Positions 56,125 through 64,000 of a DNA stretch of 64,000 nucleotides are shown in pieces; positions within the stretch are counted from its first letter, which is position 1, and every line of letters begins with the position of its first letter. The translations under genes were made by a program, and so were the position numbers. Source of the stretch: CAZIVO01 sp964542765 (GTDB taxonomy: Bacteria > Planctomycetota > UBA1135 > UBA2386); NCBI GenBank assembly GCA_964542765.1, contig CAZIVO010000004.1:9843-73842 (forward strand), given 5' to 3'. The notes under the pieces are model-generated. The model did no database searches. It saw nothing but the letters and a program-made list of their open reading frames with translations, and had not been told where the DNA came from.

Positions 56125-57237
56125 ATGGTTTCGCTTCTTCGAATCCTCCTGACCGGCACCCTTCTGATCGGAGTCTCGGCCGTACATGGGTGTGGCCCTG
56201 CCGAGCCAAGAAGTTCCGGAGATGCTCCGAAAATCCACGATTTTGGAATGATCCCGCATGGCCAGATCGCCGAAGCAACCTTCGAGATTCCTCTCTCGAA
56301 TAGCATCCCGGTCATCCCGTTCCGATACGAAAAATCCTGCTCCTGTGGAACGGAAAGCTTCCTGGTCCAAAGCGATGATGGACAAGTTCGAACGCGCTCT
56401 CCAGAAGACCAACCCCTGGTCGTTCATCCAGGAGAAAAACTTCGGATGAAGCTACAGATCGACACGAGCCTCAAAGAAGCTGCCGACCAAGCAAAAACCA
56501 CCATCCATGGTTCTGTGATTCTGCACGACGCCGAAACACAGATGCAAAAGATCATCATTCCTGTCAGTTTTATCTNNNNNNNNNNCTATGGAATCAACTC
56601 GCCGATCGAGGTCAAGCCAAGTGCTCATGTGGACTTTGGTAACCTCCCTCGCTCGGCCAGATTCCCGCAAGTTCTCGAACTCCATAGAGATGATGAAAAT
56701 GTCCGCTTCCTCTCCGTGGAGACCAGCGATCCCCGCCTCAAAGCAACTCTGAGCCAAGAAGACAACCTCTCCTTGCTACACGTCGAATTCATTGGTGGAA
56801 ACAAACAGCCGCTGGGGCCCGTGTACGAAATGGTCAAGATCAAGACCACGGCCGCCAATGATTACACCTTGATCATCCCGGTGACGGGCCTTGTCGTCCC
56901 CAACGTGATCGTCGAGCCGATGAATCTCATCGGCTTCAACAAAATCCCGTTCGACAAACCTGCTGAGAAATTTCTCATCGTGACCGACCACAACCGGTCG
57001 CGGGACCCGGCCATGCAGGTCCTCGACATTCTCGACCCAGAGGGGTCCCCCCTCAACGAGCACTTCGAAGTTCGCCTCGAAGCTCTAGAGGGAGCGCCGC
57101 GTAGCACGAGGATGTTTTTGCGCTATCTCGGCACACTGCAAACGCGCTCATTTCGAGGCAAGATTCGACTCTGTAAAACTTCCGATCCCACAGAGCTAGC
57201 CTCGATTGATTTTGTAGGCTTCAACGAAAATCAATGA
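56125..57237 (+). CDS. DUF1573 lipoprotein (contains 10-N gap)
   Basis: About 370 aa from the ATG at 56125 with lipobox VHGC; a TTG start 24 bp upstream is less likely. HDFGMIPHGQIAEATFEIPLSNSIPVIPFRYEKSCSCG matches the DUF1573 pattern (F-G-x-I-x2-G, then SCxC), an Ig-like fold. A 10-N run at 56576-56585 interrupts the gene, but the frame continues on both sides. It overlaps the cytochrome gene (ATGA). In planctomycetes this family often neighbours cytochromes; its role is unknown. Confidence 0.8.
   Translation: MVSLLRILLTGTLLIGVSAVHGCGPAEPRSSGDAPKIHDFGMIPHGQIAEATFEIPLSNSIPVIPFRYEKSCSCGTESFLVQSDDGQVRTRSPEDQPLVVHPGEKLRMKLQIDTSLKEAADQAKTTIHGSVILHDAETQMQKIIIPVSFIXXXXYGINSPIEVKPSAHVDFGNLPRSARFPQVLELHRDDENVRFLSVETSDPRLKATLSQEDNLSLLHVEFIGGNKQPLGPVYEMVKIKTTAANDYTLIIPVTGLVVPNVIVEPMNLIGFNKIPFDKPAEKFLIVTDHNRSRDPAMQVLDILDPEGSPLNEHFEVRLEALEGAPRSTRMFLRYLGTLQTRSFRGKIRLCKTSDPTELASIDFVGFNENQ
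56576..56585. other. Assembly gap, 10 N
   Basis: Ten N inside the DUF1573 gene. The true length is unknown, though the frame is maintained if it is close to 10. Confidence 0.98.
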
Positions 57238-58610
57238 TGCTCTCCTACAAGCAACTTCTCTCGCTCACCCTCCTCTCGGCAATCGCCGTGGCATCCTTCA
57301 TGGGGGCCGACACTGCTATTCCTGACAAGGAAGAGCCGCGGGTGCGCCTTCGCATCTCGGGAATGCTAGATGGTCGGCTCGAACCCTGTGGGTGCGCCTC
57401 CGGCCAACTCGGCGGCCTGGCTCGCCGGGTCTTCAATCTCAAGAGCAACAAGAATTACGACTTGCTGATCGAAGGTGGCAACATCGTCATGGGCGGCACA
57501 GCGCTGGACGTACAGAAGTTTTCCACCGCGCTCATGATCCTCGACATGGCCGACTATCAGGCTATCGGGATAGGTCCCACGGATCTGGAACTACCTCTGA
57601 ATGACCTCGTCGACTTCTTCAGCGTATCCAGATCAGCGCCGATCACATCGGACCTGAAGCCTCTGCTGCCCATCCCGGAATGGAAAGCAACGGCCTTTCG
57701 CGAATTCACAGCTGCTGACACAAAGGTGCGAGTCGCCTCGCTGACCATGAGCAAACCGGCCGGCAAAACAGCCGATGCCTTCGCCCTGATCCCTCCGAAG
57801 GAAGCCTGGACAAACGCCATGGCAGGCTGCGCCCAGAGCACCTTGCGCATCGCCATCGTACATGCAAAGCCAGAAAGCATGGCCACGATCGCCAACCTGA
57901 GCCCACGACCTGATCTCCTTATAGGCATCACCGAATCCGTCAACGAACCGCTCAATAACCCCGACCCTGTTGATGGTGTACCCATCGTCTATCCAGGAAT
58001 CCGCGGACGCATGCTGCTAGATGTCACCCTCGCACGCATCGACGGAGAGCCACGCTTGACCAGATATCGCGTGGTTCATCTCAAGGGTAGCGAAACCCTG
58101 AAGGGCGCCATGGAAGACAAGGACACCCGGGCGATGATCCTCGCACATCGCCACGATGTGAAAGATCTCGGCATCCGTGAAGCGATGGCGCGTCAAAAAA
58201 AGACGAAAGACGATCGGAAGTATGTCGGGTCCGAGGTCTGCGGTGACTGCCACGAAGAGTCCTACGAAATCTGGGAGAAATCGAAACACTCAAAGGCATG
58301 GGAGACATTGGAAAAGGCCGAGGGGAAAAGATACCCATGGCCAATCACACACTACCCCGACTGCATCTCTTGCCACACCGATGGCTACGGCTACGAAAGT
58401 GGCTTCATCAACCCCGAGAAAACGCCTGAACTGGGAGGCGTCGGCTGCGAATCATGCCACGGTCCTGGTAGCGTTCATATCGAGGAAGAAACGCCCGAGA
58501 GCATCATCCGCAGCGAACCTGGGGACTGCCTCAGGTGCCATGACTTCGAGCAGACCCCAAACTTCAACTGGAAGAAGATGTGGAAGCACATCGAGCACTA
58601 CGAAAAGTAG
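57234..58610 (+). CDS. Secreted tetrahaem c-type cytochrome with nucleotidase-like N-terminal domain
   Basis: 458 aa, N-terminal signal. Residues of about 35-300 resemble the UshA/5'-nucleotidase-like metallophosphatase fold (GRLEPCGCASGQLGGLARR, IGIGPTDLELP), though the usual metal ligands are not all evident. The C-terminal part has four haem sites: CGDCH (336-340), CISCH (377-381), CESCH (405-409) and CLRCH (432-436). This resembles the cytochrome c554 family. HSKAWETLE fits distal haem ligation. It likely carries electrons in the periplasm; partner unknown. It overlaps DUF1573. Confidence 0.85.
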   Translation: MMLSYKQLLSLTLLSAIAVASFMGADTAIPDKEEPRVRLRISGMLDGRLEPCGCASGQLGGLARRVFNLKSNKNYDLLIEGGNIVMGGTALDVQKFSTALMILDMADYQAIGIGPTDLELPLNDLVDFFSVSRSAPITSDLKPLLPIPEWKATAFREFTAADTKVRVASLTMSKPAGKTADAFALIPPKEAWTNAMAGCAQSTLRIAIVHAKPESMATIANLSPRPDLLIGITESVNEPLNNPDPVDGVPIVYPGIRGRMLLDVTLARIDGEPRLTRYRVVHLKGSETLKGAMEDKDTRAMILAHRHDVKDLGIREAMARQKKTKDDRKYVGSEVCGDCHEESYEIWEKSKHSKAWETLEKAEGKRYPWPITHYPDCISCHTDGYGYESGFINPEKTPELGGVGCESCHGPGSVHIEEETPESIIRSEPGDCLRCHDFEQTPNFNWKKMWKHIEHYEK

Positions 58611-58684
58611 GACTCGCATCTGACTCCACAACAGGCGCCACAAATACACTTCGCACACGCTCTGGCAGACTGACTTCGGAGCGG

Positions 58685-59893
58685 TCAGGGCACGTGGACT
58701 CGCGCAGCCTTACGCTTGCCGGAGCGAATCAGGTAGTCCCCTGAACTCAAGGTTGCCCGAGAGTCCTCGACCACGGCATCATCAACTTTGACCCCCCCAC
58801 CCTGAATCAACCGACGACCTTCCCCGTTACTCTTCGCCAATCCCGCGCGGGCCAGCGCCGCCGCAACCAGGATCGTCCCATCGCGAAGCATGTCAGCAGA
58901 GATCGACACTTCAGGAATCTCATCGGGTAGCCCACCTTCCCGGAACATGCGGTCGAATTCTTCGATGGCTTTCTGCGCTTCTTCGGCTCCGTGGTAATCA
59001 GCGACCATGGCCTGCGCCAAGGCAACCTTTGCCTCCCTGGGATGGCCCGCCAACAGAGCCTGCACGCGATCTTCAGGGACATCGGTCAGCAGGGTGAAGT
59101 ACTTCTCCATGAGATTGTCGGGCACGCTCATGCACTTGCCAAACATCTCCGTGCGACTCTCCGAAACCCCGATGTAATTGCCCAGTGACTTGGACATCTT
59201 CTGGGTGCCATCCAACCCCTCCAGGATGGTCGTCGTCATACAAAGCTGCGGCCGCTGCCCCTCCTGCCTTTGCAACTCTCGACCCACCAAAAGATTGAAC
59301 AGCTGATCCGTGCCACCGATCTCCACGTCAGCCTCCAGTTCAACCGAATCCCAGCCCTGCATCAGGGGATACAGCATTTCATGGATCGAGATGGGGACCC
59401 CATCCTGGTAGCGCTCCGCGAAGGAGTCTCTTTGCAAGATCTGCGCAACCGTCTGACGCGCTGAAAGTTTGATCGCGTCCATGAAGGACATCTTGTCAAA
59501 CCACTCTCCGTTCTCGCGCTCCTCGGTCTTCTCCATGTCGAGGACCTTCGCTATCTGATCTCGGTAAGTCTCCTTGTTGGCATCTACCTGCTCCCGCGTC
59601 AGTTGTGGTCGCGTTTTGTTCTTGCCGGTCGGATCGCCCACCATCGCCGTCGCAGTGCCCCAGAGGATGATCACCTGATGCCCCATGCGCTGGAAATCCC
59701 GGAGCTTGCGCAAGACAACGGTATGGCCAACATGAATGTCAGGCGAAGAGGGATCTATCCCCAGCTTGACGCGCAAAGGCCGATTCGATGCTTGACTCTC
59801 TTCGAGTCGTTGCACGAATTCCTTTTCATCGACCAGATCGACAACACCACGCTTGATGGTGCTCAACTGCTCTTCGATCGGAGGAAAGTTCAT
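58685..59893 (-). CDS. tyrS: Tyrosine-tRNA ligase
   Basis: 402 aa from the ATG at 59893 (MNFPPIEEQL); a longer frame adds 24 residues that overlap the lipoprotein gene. The class I signatures are HVGH (54-57) and KMSKS (232-236). The C-terminal S4-like domain (RRLIQGGGVKVDDAVVED) binds tRNA. It charges tRNA-Tyr. It is the last gene of the cmk-plsC-rpsA-lipoprotein-tyrS operon. Confidence 0.95.
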   Translation of the reverse strand: MNFPPIEEQLSTIKRGVVDLVDEKEFVQRLEESQASNRPLRVKLGIDPSSPDIHVGHTVVLRKLRDFQRMGHQVIILWGTATAMVGDPTGKNKTRPQLTREQVDANKETYRDQIAKVLDMEKTEERENGEWFDKMSFMDAIKLSARQTVAQILQRDSFAERYQDGVPISIHEMLYPLMQGWDSVELEADVEIGGTDQLFNLLVGRELQRQEGQRPQLCMTTTILEGLDGTQKMSKSLGNYIGVSESRTEMFGKCMSVPDNLMEKYFTLLTDVPEDRVQALLAGHPREAKVALAQAMVADYHGAEEAQKAIEEFDRMFREGGLPDEIPEVSISADMLRDGTILVAAALARAGLAKSNGEGRRLIQGGGVKVDDAVVEDSRATLSSGDYLIRSGKRKAARVHVP

Positions 59894-59897
59894 CGCA

Positions 59898-60932
59898 TCA
59901 CTTCTCCCTCGCCCGCCACCAACGTAACCAACCATTTCGATCCTTGATTGACAGCTTCGAATCAACCAACACGGACAGACAAGCCATCGCTACACGAACC
60001 TGCTCGGGGTTGCCCAGACGAACCTGCTGCATCAGCAACTCCATGGCCTCCACCTTGGATGCTTCGGGCATGAAATGTATTGCCAGAAGTTGGTGCGCGA
60101 AAAACTTGGGGTCCTTGAGTTTGACCACAGTGCGAAGATGATCGAGAGGTCGCTCTTTCACGAGTTCGACCCCTTTGGGATAAGAGATCTCTTCATGTTC
60201 GATGAGTTGCACCCGCCTATGTGGAACAGATTGCCCGTCGACCATGATGCGTCCTGGCAATAGCTCGACCTTCACCGCGATGGCCCGAATCACAGCATCC
60301 ACCGGCGCAAGCGCGATACTGAATGGCAACTCCATCTGTTTTTGATCCAGATCGATGCTCCGCGGCAAATTCACGATACTGCTGAAACTTCTCTTGGTTC
60401 GTCCGCCGAACACATTGAGATCTTCGATCGCAAAGGACACCAGGAAACTCGTTGCCGTTTCGCCATCCTCGCCCTCCAACCGGACAGCCTCACCGAGAGG
60501 ACCTTTGAGGCGATAGACAAACTCGATCGGCGCACCAATCGGCGCTGCATCGCCCGCGAGCGAAATGCTGCTGGCCGCCGGAGCACCCATCTCGAAAACC
60601 ATGCCCATCGCCAGGTCATCAAACCGTGCCATCTGGCTCTTTGCCCACGCAGGCGCTGCGGAGCGGTTGTGGACATCCAAAAGCGACCGCAGTCTCGGAA
60701 GATCTCGCTGCGCTGCCGCATCGCGCATCTGCGCAACTATGCTGCGATAATAGTCATCGACCGGTCCCCCGGCGCCAGGCATGGGCGCAAGCTGAATGTG
60801 GACCGGCTCCTGAACAACCGTCGTGGCATCCGGCGAGTCCCGCTCAACAGTCTCCGTCACACATGCCGCCAAAGAAGATACGAGCAGGACCGCCCCGAAA
60901 ACGCATCCAGAGCGGTCCTTGCAGAAAAACAA
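59898..60932 (-). CDS. Lipoprotein of unknown function
   Basis: 344 aa. The start TTG at 60932 is preferred: an AGGAG ribosome site lies 6 bp upstream and it follows the rpsA stop by 9 bp. Lipobox LAAC (Cys24). After a Pro/Ala-rich linker there is a conserved-looking beta-rich region (ISLAGDAAPIGAPIEFVYRLKGPLGEAVRLEG) and a helical C-terminus with a HEAT-like last 60 residues. I do not recognise a family. Its position in the rpsA-tyrS operon suggests co-expression with growth genes, not a shared function. Confidence 0.65.
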   Translation of the reverse strand: MFFCKDRSGCVFGAVLLVSSLAACVTETVERDSPDATTVVQEPVHIQLAPMPGAGGPVDDYYRSIVAQMRDAAAQRDLPRLRSLLDVHNRSAAPAWAKSQMARFDDLAMGMVFEMGAPAASSISLAGDAAPIGAPIEFVYRLKGPLGEAVRLEGEDGETATSFLVSFAIEDLNVFGGRTKRSFSSIVNLPRSIDLDQKQMELPFSIALAPVDAVIRAIAVKVELLPGRIMVDGQSVPHRRVQLIEHEEISYPKGVELVKERPLDHLRTVVKLKDPKFFAHQLLAIHFMPEASKVEAMELLMQQVRLGNPEQVRVAMACLSVLVDSKLSIKDRNGWLRWWRAREK

Positions 60933-60941
60933 ACAGTTCTC

Positions 60942-63058
60942 CTACTTCTCGGCCTCCGAGTCCTCGGATGGCGCATCCGGCTCCTCGGCTGCTGGCTCCT
61001 CGGCTGCTGGCTCCTCGGCTGCTGGCTCCTCGGCTGCTGGTTCCTCGGCCGCTGGTTCCTCGGCNNNNNNNNNNNNNNNNNNNNNNNNNNNNNNNNNNNN
61101 NNNNNNNNNNNNNNNNNNNNNNNNNNNNNNNNNNNNNNNNNNNNNNNNNNNNNNNNNNNNNNNNGTTCCTCGGCTGCTGGTTCCTCGGCTGCTGGTTCCT
61201 CGGCTGCTGGTTCCTCGGCCGCTGGTTCCTCGGCTGCTGGCTCCTCGGCTGCTGGTTCCTCGGCCGCTGGTTCCTCGGCCGCTGGCTCCTCGGAAGTTTC
61301 ACGCGCTTCCATACGTTGACCGATGTCCTTTAGCTGACTTGCCAGCGCACCGAGAGCAGGCGTCGCAGCCGGCTCTGCTGCCGGAGCAACATCCTTGGCA
61401 GATCCACTTTCGTCATCATCATCGAAGTGCGCCTGGATCAGCGTCAGCCCGATCTTTCGCTCCTCAGGATCGATCTTGATGATCCGGACCTCGACCTTCT
61501 GACCCATCTTGACAACATCTTCGGGGTTCTCAACCTTGTGGTCCGCCAGTTCGGAGATGTGTAGCAATCCTTCAAGACCATCTTCCAACTGCACGAACAC
61601 GCCGAAGTTGGTGACCTTCGTAACCGTGCCCGGAACACTGTCTCCGATGTGGTAACGCGCAGGAATATCGCTCGTCCAAGGATCAGGCTGCAACTGCTTG
61701 AGCCCCAGAGCGATTCGTTTTCGTTCTTGATCGACCGACAAAACCACGCACTCGACCTCGTCGCCCTTCTTCACGACCTCGGAAGGATGAGTCACCTTCT
61801 GAGTCCAGGACATGTCTGTGACATGCAAGAGGCCGTCGATGCCCTCTTGCAACTCGATGAACGCACCGTAGTTGGTCAGATTGCGCACCGTGCCTCGGAT
61901 CACGGTCCCTGGAGGATAACTGCCTCCCACCATGTCCCATGGGTTCACCGCGGTCTGCTTCATGCCAAGGCTGATCTCTTGCTTCTCGGTATTCACCTCC
62001 AGCACAACAACCTCGACTTGATCTCCAACCGTGACAACTTCACTCGGGTGATTGACACGCTTGGTCCAAGACATCTCGGAGATGTGAACCAGACCCTCGA
62101 CACCGTCCTCAAGCTTGACGAAAGCTCCGTAGGACATCAGGTTGACAACCTCGCCAGCCACACGAGCACCGACCGAGAACTTGTCGCCAGCCTTCTCCCA
62201 AGGAGATTCCGACTTCTGCTTCATGCCCAGCGCAATGCGCTCACGCTCTCGGTCGATCTTCAGGATCTTGACCTCAACCTCATCGTCGATAGAGACCAGT
62301 TCGGACGGATGGTTGATCCGACCCCAGGTCATGTCAGTGATATGCAAGAGGCCATCGATCCCACCAAGATCAACAAACACGCCAAAGTCAGCGATATTCT
62401 TGACGACCCCGGTACGAACCTGCCCCTCATCGATCTCGCTGAAGAGAGATGACTTGAGTTTCTCGCGCTCCTCTTCAATCAACTTCCGACGGGAGACGAC
62501 AATGTTCATCCGTTCCTCGTCGATCTTGATGATGCGCGCGTCGATCTCCTTGCCAATCCACTCCGCTATATCACCCGTACGACGGATGTTGACCTGTGAC
62601 GCCGGCAAGAACACTGGTACGCCAATATCAACCAGCAAGCCTCCCTTGATCTTGCGCAATACGGCACCATGCACCATGTCGCCTTCGTGGTGGGTCCCAA
62701 TGATCTTCTCCCACCCACGAATCCGGTCGGCCTTACGCTTGCTGAGAGCAATAAAGCCCTCTTCGTCCTCGATAGCCTCGATGAGGCATTCAACTTCAAG
62801 ACCAACCTTGATCTGGTCCGGATCCTCGAACTCGTCAAGGGGGATATGCCCCTCGGCCTTGTACTTGACGTCGACAACAACGATGCCCTCAGCGTGAATG
62901 CCGATGACCTTGCCCTTGACAATCTTGTTGGGTGTGAGATCTCCAACCTTGTCGTGCAGTGCCGAGTCCAGGTCCACACTGCTCATCGACTCAGTGATGA
63001 GTCGATCGAGTTCTTCTGGATCGAGAGCGAATTTCTTGACGAGTTGTTTGCCGTGCAT
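60942..63058 (-). CDS. rpsA: 30S ribosomal protein S1, with AAEEP repeat tail and assembly gap
   Basis: About 705 aa if the 100-N gap were real. Six S1 RNA-binding domains occur at about 42-112, 127-192, 212-281, 297-367, 384-454 and 471-542, with the typical GxVxxxxxxGxFVxL and GLLHISE strands. S1 brings mRNA to the ribosome. A C-terminal tail of AAEEP repeats follows, then EEPDAPSEDSEAEK and TAG at 60942-60944. The gap length is arbitrary: the reading frame is off by two across it. There is no Shine-Dalgarno site upstream, only a pyrimidine-rich leader, as is usual for rpsA. Confidence 0.93.
60980..61293 (-). repeat. 15-bp tandem repeat encoding AAEEP in rpsA
   Basis: Units of 15 bp (GCAGCCGAGGAGCCA with few variants): about six left of the N gap and nine right of it. 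To keep the frame, the missing length must be 15n + 5 bp. The tail is acidic and Pro-rich, so it is probably disordered. Confidence 0.95.
61065..61164. other. Assembly gap, 100 N
   Basis: Exactly 100 N inside the 15-bp repeat of rpsA, a conventional unknown-size gap. Short reads probably could not span the repeat. Confidence 0.98.
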
Positions 63059-63150
63059 GGAAAAGGGAAAAAGGAATGTAATGAAAAACTATATTGAAGT
63101 GGTTACATCGCGGCCGAGTCCCTCGGTCGCTCTACAAAAAGTGTTCGCCT

Positions 63151-63828
63151 TCAGGGAATAATCCCCTCGGGCGATCGCAACGTGAGTTCGCGATCGAAAG
63201 GTGCATCAGCACCTTCTTCAGCACCGGTCATGGTCTGACCTGAAAGCTGAGCCACACGGTTACGAAGTTCCTCCAGGCCGCCATCACCGATCAATTCCTC
63301 GGCGGACATGGGAGAGCCAAACTGGATCTCACAACGCCGAAAGAGCCGCGGTAGCACGCGCCCAGGGGGAAGGGCACGAAAACTACCGGAGATTCCCGCC
63401 GGCACAACCGTGGTGCCCGTTTTCTTGGCCAGCAGCAGGATTCCCCGCCTGAACCTACCCAACCGATTATCCTCCGATCGGGTCCCTTCAGGAAAGATGC
63501 TGAGCAACTCTCCGCGCCCCAAAAGCACGCTCATCCGCTTGATTGAGCTCCTGGTAGGAGCCTCACGGCGCACCCAGATCACCCCTACCCATCGCATCCA
63601 CCGGCCAATAATCGGGATTTTTTCCAGGGTATCGCGGGCTGCAAAGCGCACGGGGCGCCGTGCCGCACCCCCCACGATGAGCGGATCGAGAAGGCTGCTG
63701 TGATTGGCAACAATCACGCAGGCGCCCTGCTCAGGAATGTTTTCACGACCACTGACCCGCAGCCGAAACAAAACGCGCAAGGCCAAAAAAATCATCGAAG
63801 AGCTCAGTCTGTACATCCCCCGGTTCAC
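63151..63828 (-). CDS. plsC: 1-acyl-sn-glycerol-3-phosphate acyltransferase (PlsC family)
   Basis: 225 aa from a GTG at 63828, chosen because a GGAGG ribosome site lies 6 bp upstream and it directly follows the cmk stop; a longer frame would overlap cmk. The HX4D motif is NHSSLLD, and FPEGTRS is the acceptor-binding block. One N-terminal membrane helix (MIFLALRVLFRL). It adds the second acyl chain in phospholipid synthesis. It sits between cmk and rpsA, a common arrangement. Confidence 0.92.
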   Translation of the reverse strand: MNRGMYRLSSSMIFLALRVLFRLRVSGRENIPEQGACVIVANHSSLLDPLIVGGAARRPVRFAARDTLEKIPIIGRWMRWVGVIWVRREAPTRSSIKRMSVLLGRGELLSIFPEGTRSEDNRLGRFRRGILLLAKKTGTTVVPAGISGSFRALPPGRVLPRLFRRCEIQFGSPMSAEELIGDGGLEELRNRVAQLSGQTMTGAEEGADAPFDRELTLRSPEGIIP

Positions 63829-63829
63829 G

Positions 63830-64000
63830 TCACACCTCCCCAGCGCTCTTCGACGAGTCCTCGGACCGCACCAGTTCAACCAGTTCCGTCACCACTGCAT
63901 CAGGACTCTTGCCGGTCGTATCGATATAGATCGCCGAGGCTGTGCGAACAAGGGGGGCATCCTCGCGGTTGCTGTCCAATCGGTCGCGGACCTTGATTTC
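63830..64000 (-). CDS. cmk: Cytidylate kinase, C-terminal part (cut by window end)
   Basis: The last 56 codons are in the window. They read EIKVRDRLDSNREDAPL, then AIYIDTTGKSPDAVV, the conserved end of CMP kinases (RDxxDSxR...DTT). The stop TGA is at 63830-63832, just before the plsC GTG. The enzyme phosphorylates CMP and dCMP. Confidence 0.85.
   Translation of the reverse strand, partial: EIKVRDRLDSNREDAPLVRTASAIYIDTTGKSPDAVVTELVELVRSEDSSKSAGEV

Noticed and set aside
60980..61293. CRISPR array
   Set aside because: Units are contiguous 15-mers with no spacers and are translated as AAEEP in rpsA.

Overview
The window looks like part of a draft Planctomycetota (or related PVC-group) genome. 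That is an inference from gene content: Tat-exported Gfo/Idh/MocA and sugar-isomerase-like proteins, a tandem DUF1080 protein, PPC, FG-GAP and other repeat-rich secreted proteins, an FHA-Ser/Thr kinase, a GldA/F/G-DUF4340 ABC cassette, DUF1573 next to a multihaem cytochrome, many GTG/TTG starts and few clear Shine-Dalgarno sites. Genus cannot be assigned. Two N runs (10 N at 56576-56585, 100 N at 61065-61164) show that it is a gapped scaffold.

Region 1-2349 has no credible protein gene. It holds two copies of a long unit, offset by 1525 bp. The first 259 bp are identical and the copies then diverge steadily. On the minus strand the unit is purine-rich and full of hairpins, and the complete copy ends in a strong intrinsic terminator (838-873). 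I read it as a tandem, large structured non-coding RNA of unknown class, and it is the best candidate here for something undescribed.

Region 2350-17033 is mostly plus-strand genes for exported proteins: an overlapping SGNH hydrolase / PhoD-like phosphatase / Tat-lipoprotein TIM-barrel operon, an FG-GAP propeller, two large secreted repeat proteins, a double DUF1080 protein and a Tat Gfo/Idh/MocA oxidoreductase. This suggests carbohydrate or glycan processing in the envelope. A small RRM RNA-binding protein gene lies among them on the minus strand.

Region 17034-31701 carries two paralogous GT4 glycosyltransferases with an extra C-terminal domain, a secreted protein, a two-gene unit for the lower benzoyl-CoA pathway (Oah/BamA and Dch), a Deg-like protease, tRNA-Asn, a lipoprotein prolyl oligopeptidase and a VIT-vWA protein. 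Region 31718-36750 is a minus-strand central-metabolism run: gap, pgk, rpe, accD, truD. Plus-strand genes follow: tilS, the FHA kinase, a DUF167 gene, a PNP-fold protein that lacks the usual active-site residues, and purN.

Region 42721-54688 is all minus strand: a five-gene ABC/gliding-type cassette, dnaK, a MATE transporter, and an RsbW-like kinase / SpoIIE phosphatase / response regulator signalling set. On the plus strand, 54839-58610 holds a PGRP-type amidase, a DUF1573 lipoprotein and a tetrahaem cytochrome with a nucleotidase-like N-terminal part. The window closes with the minus-strand operon cmk (partial), plsC, rpsA, a lipoprotein gene and tyrS. The rpsA gene carries a long AAEEP repeat tail that was not assembled through.
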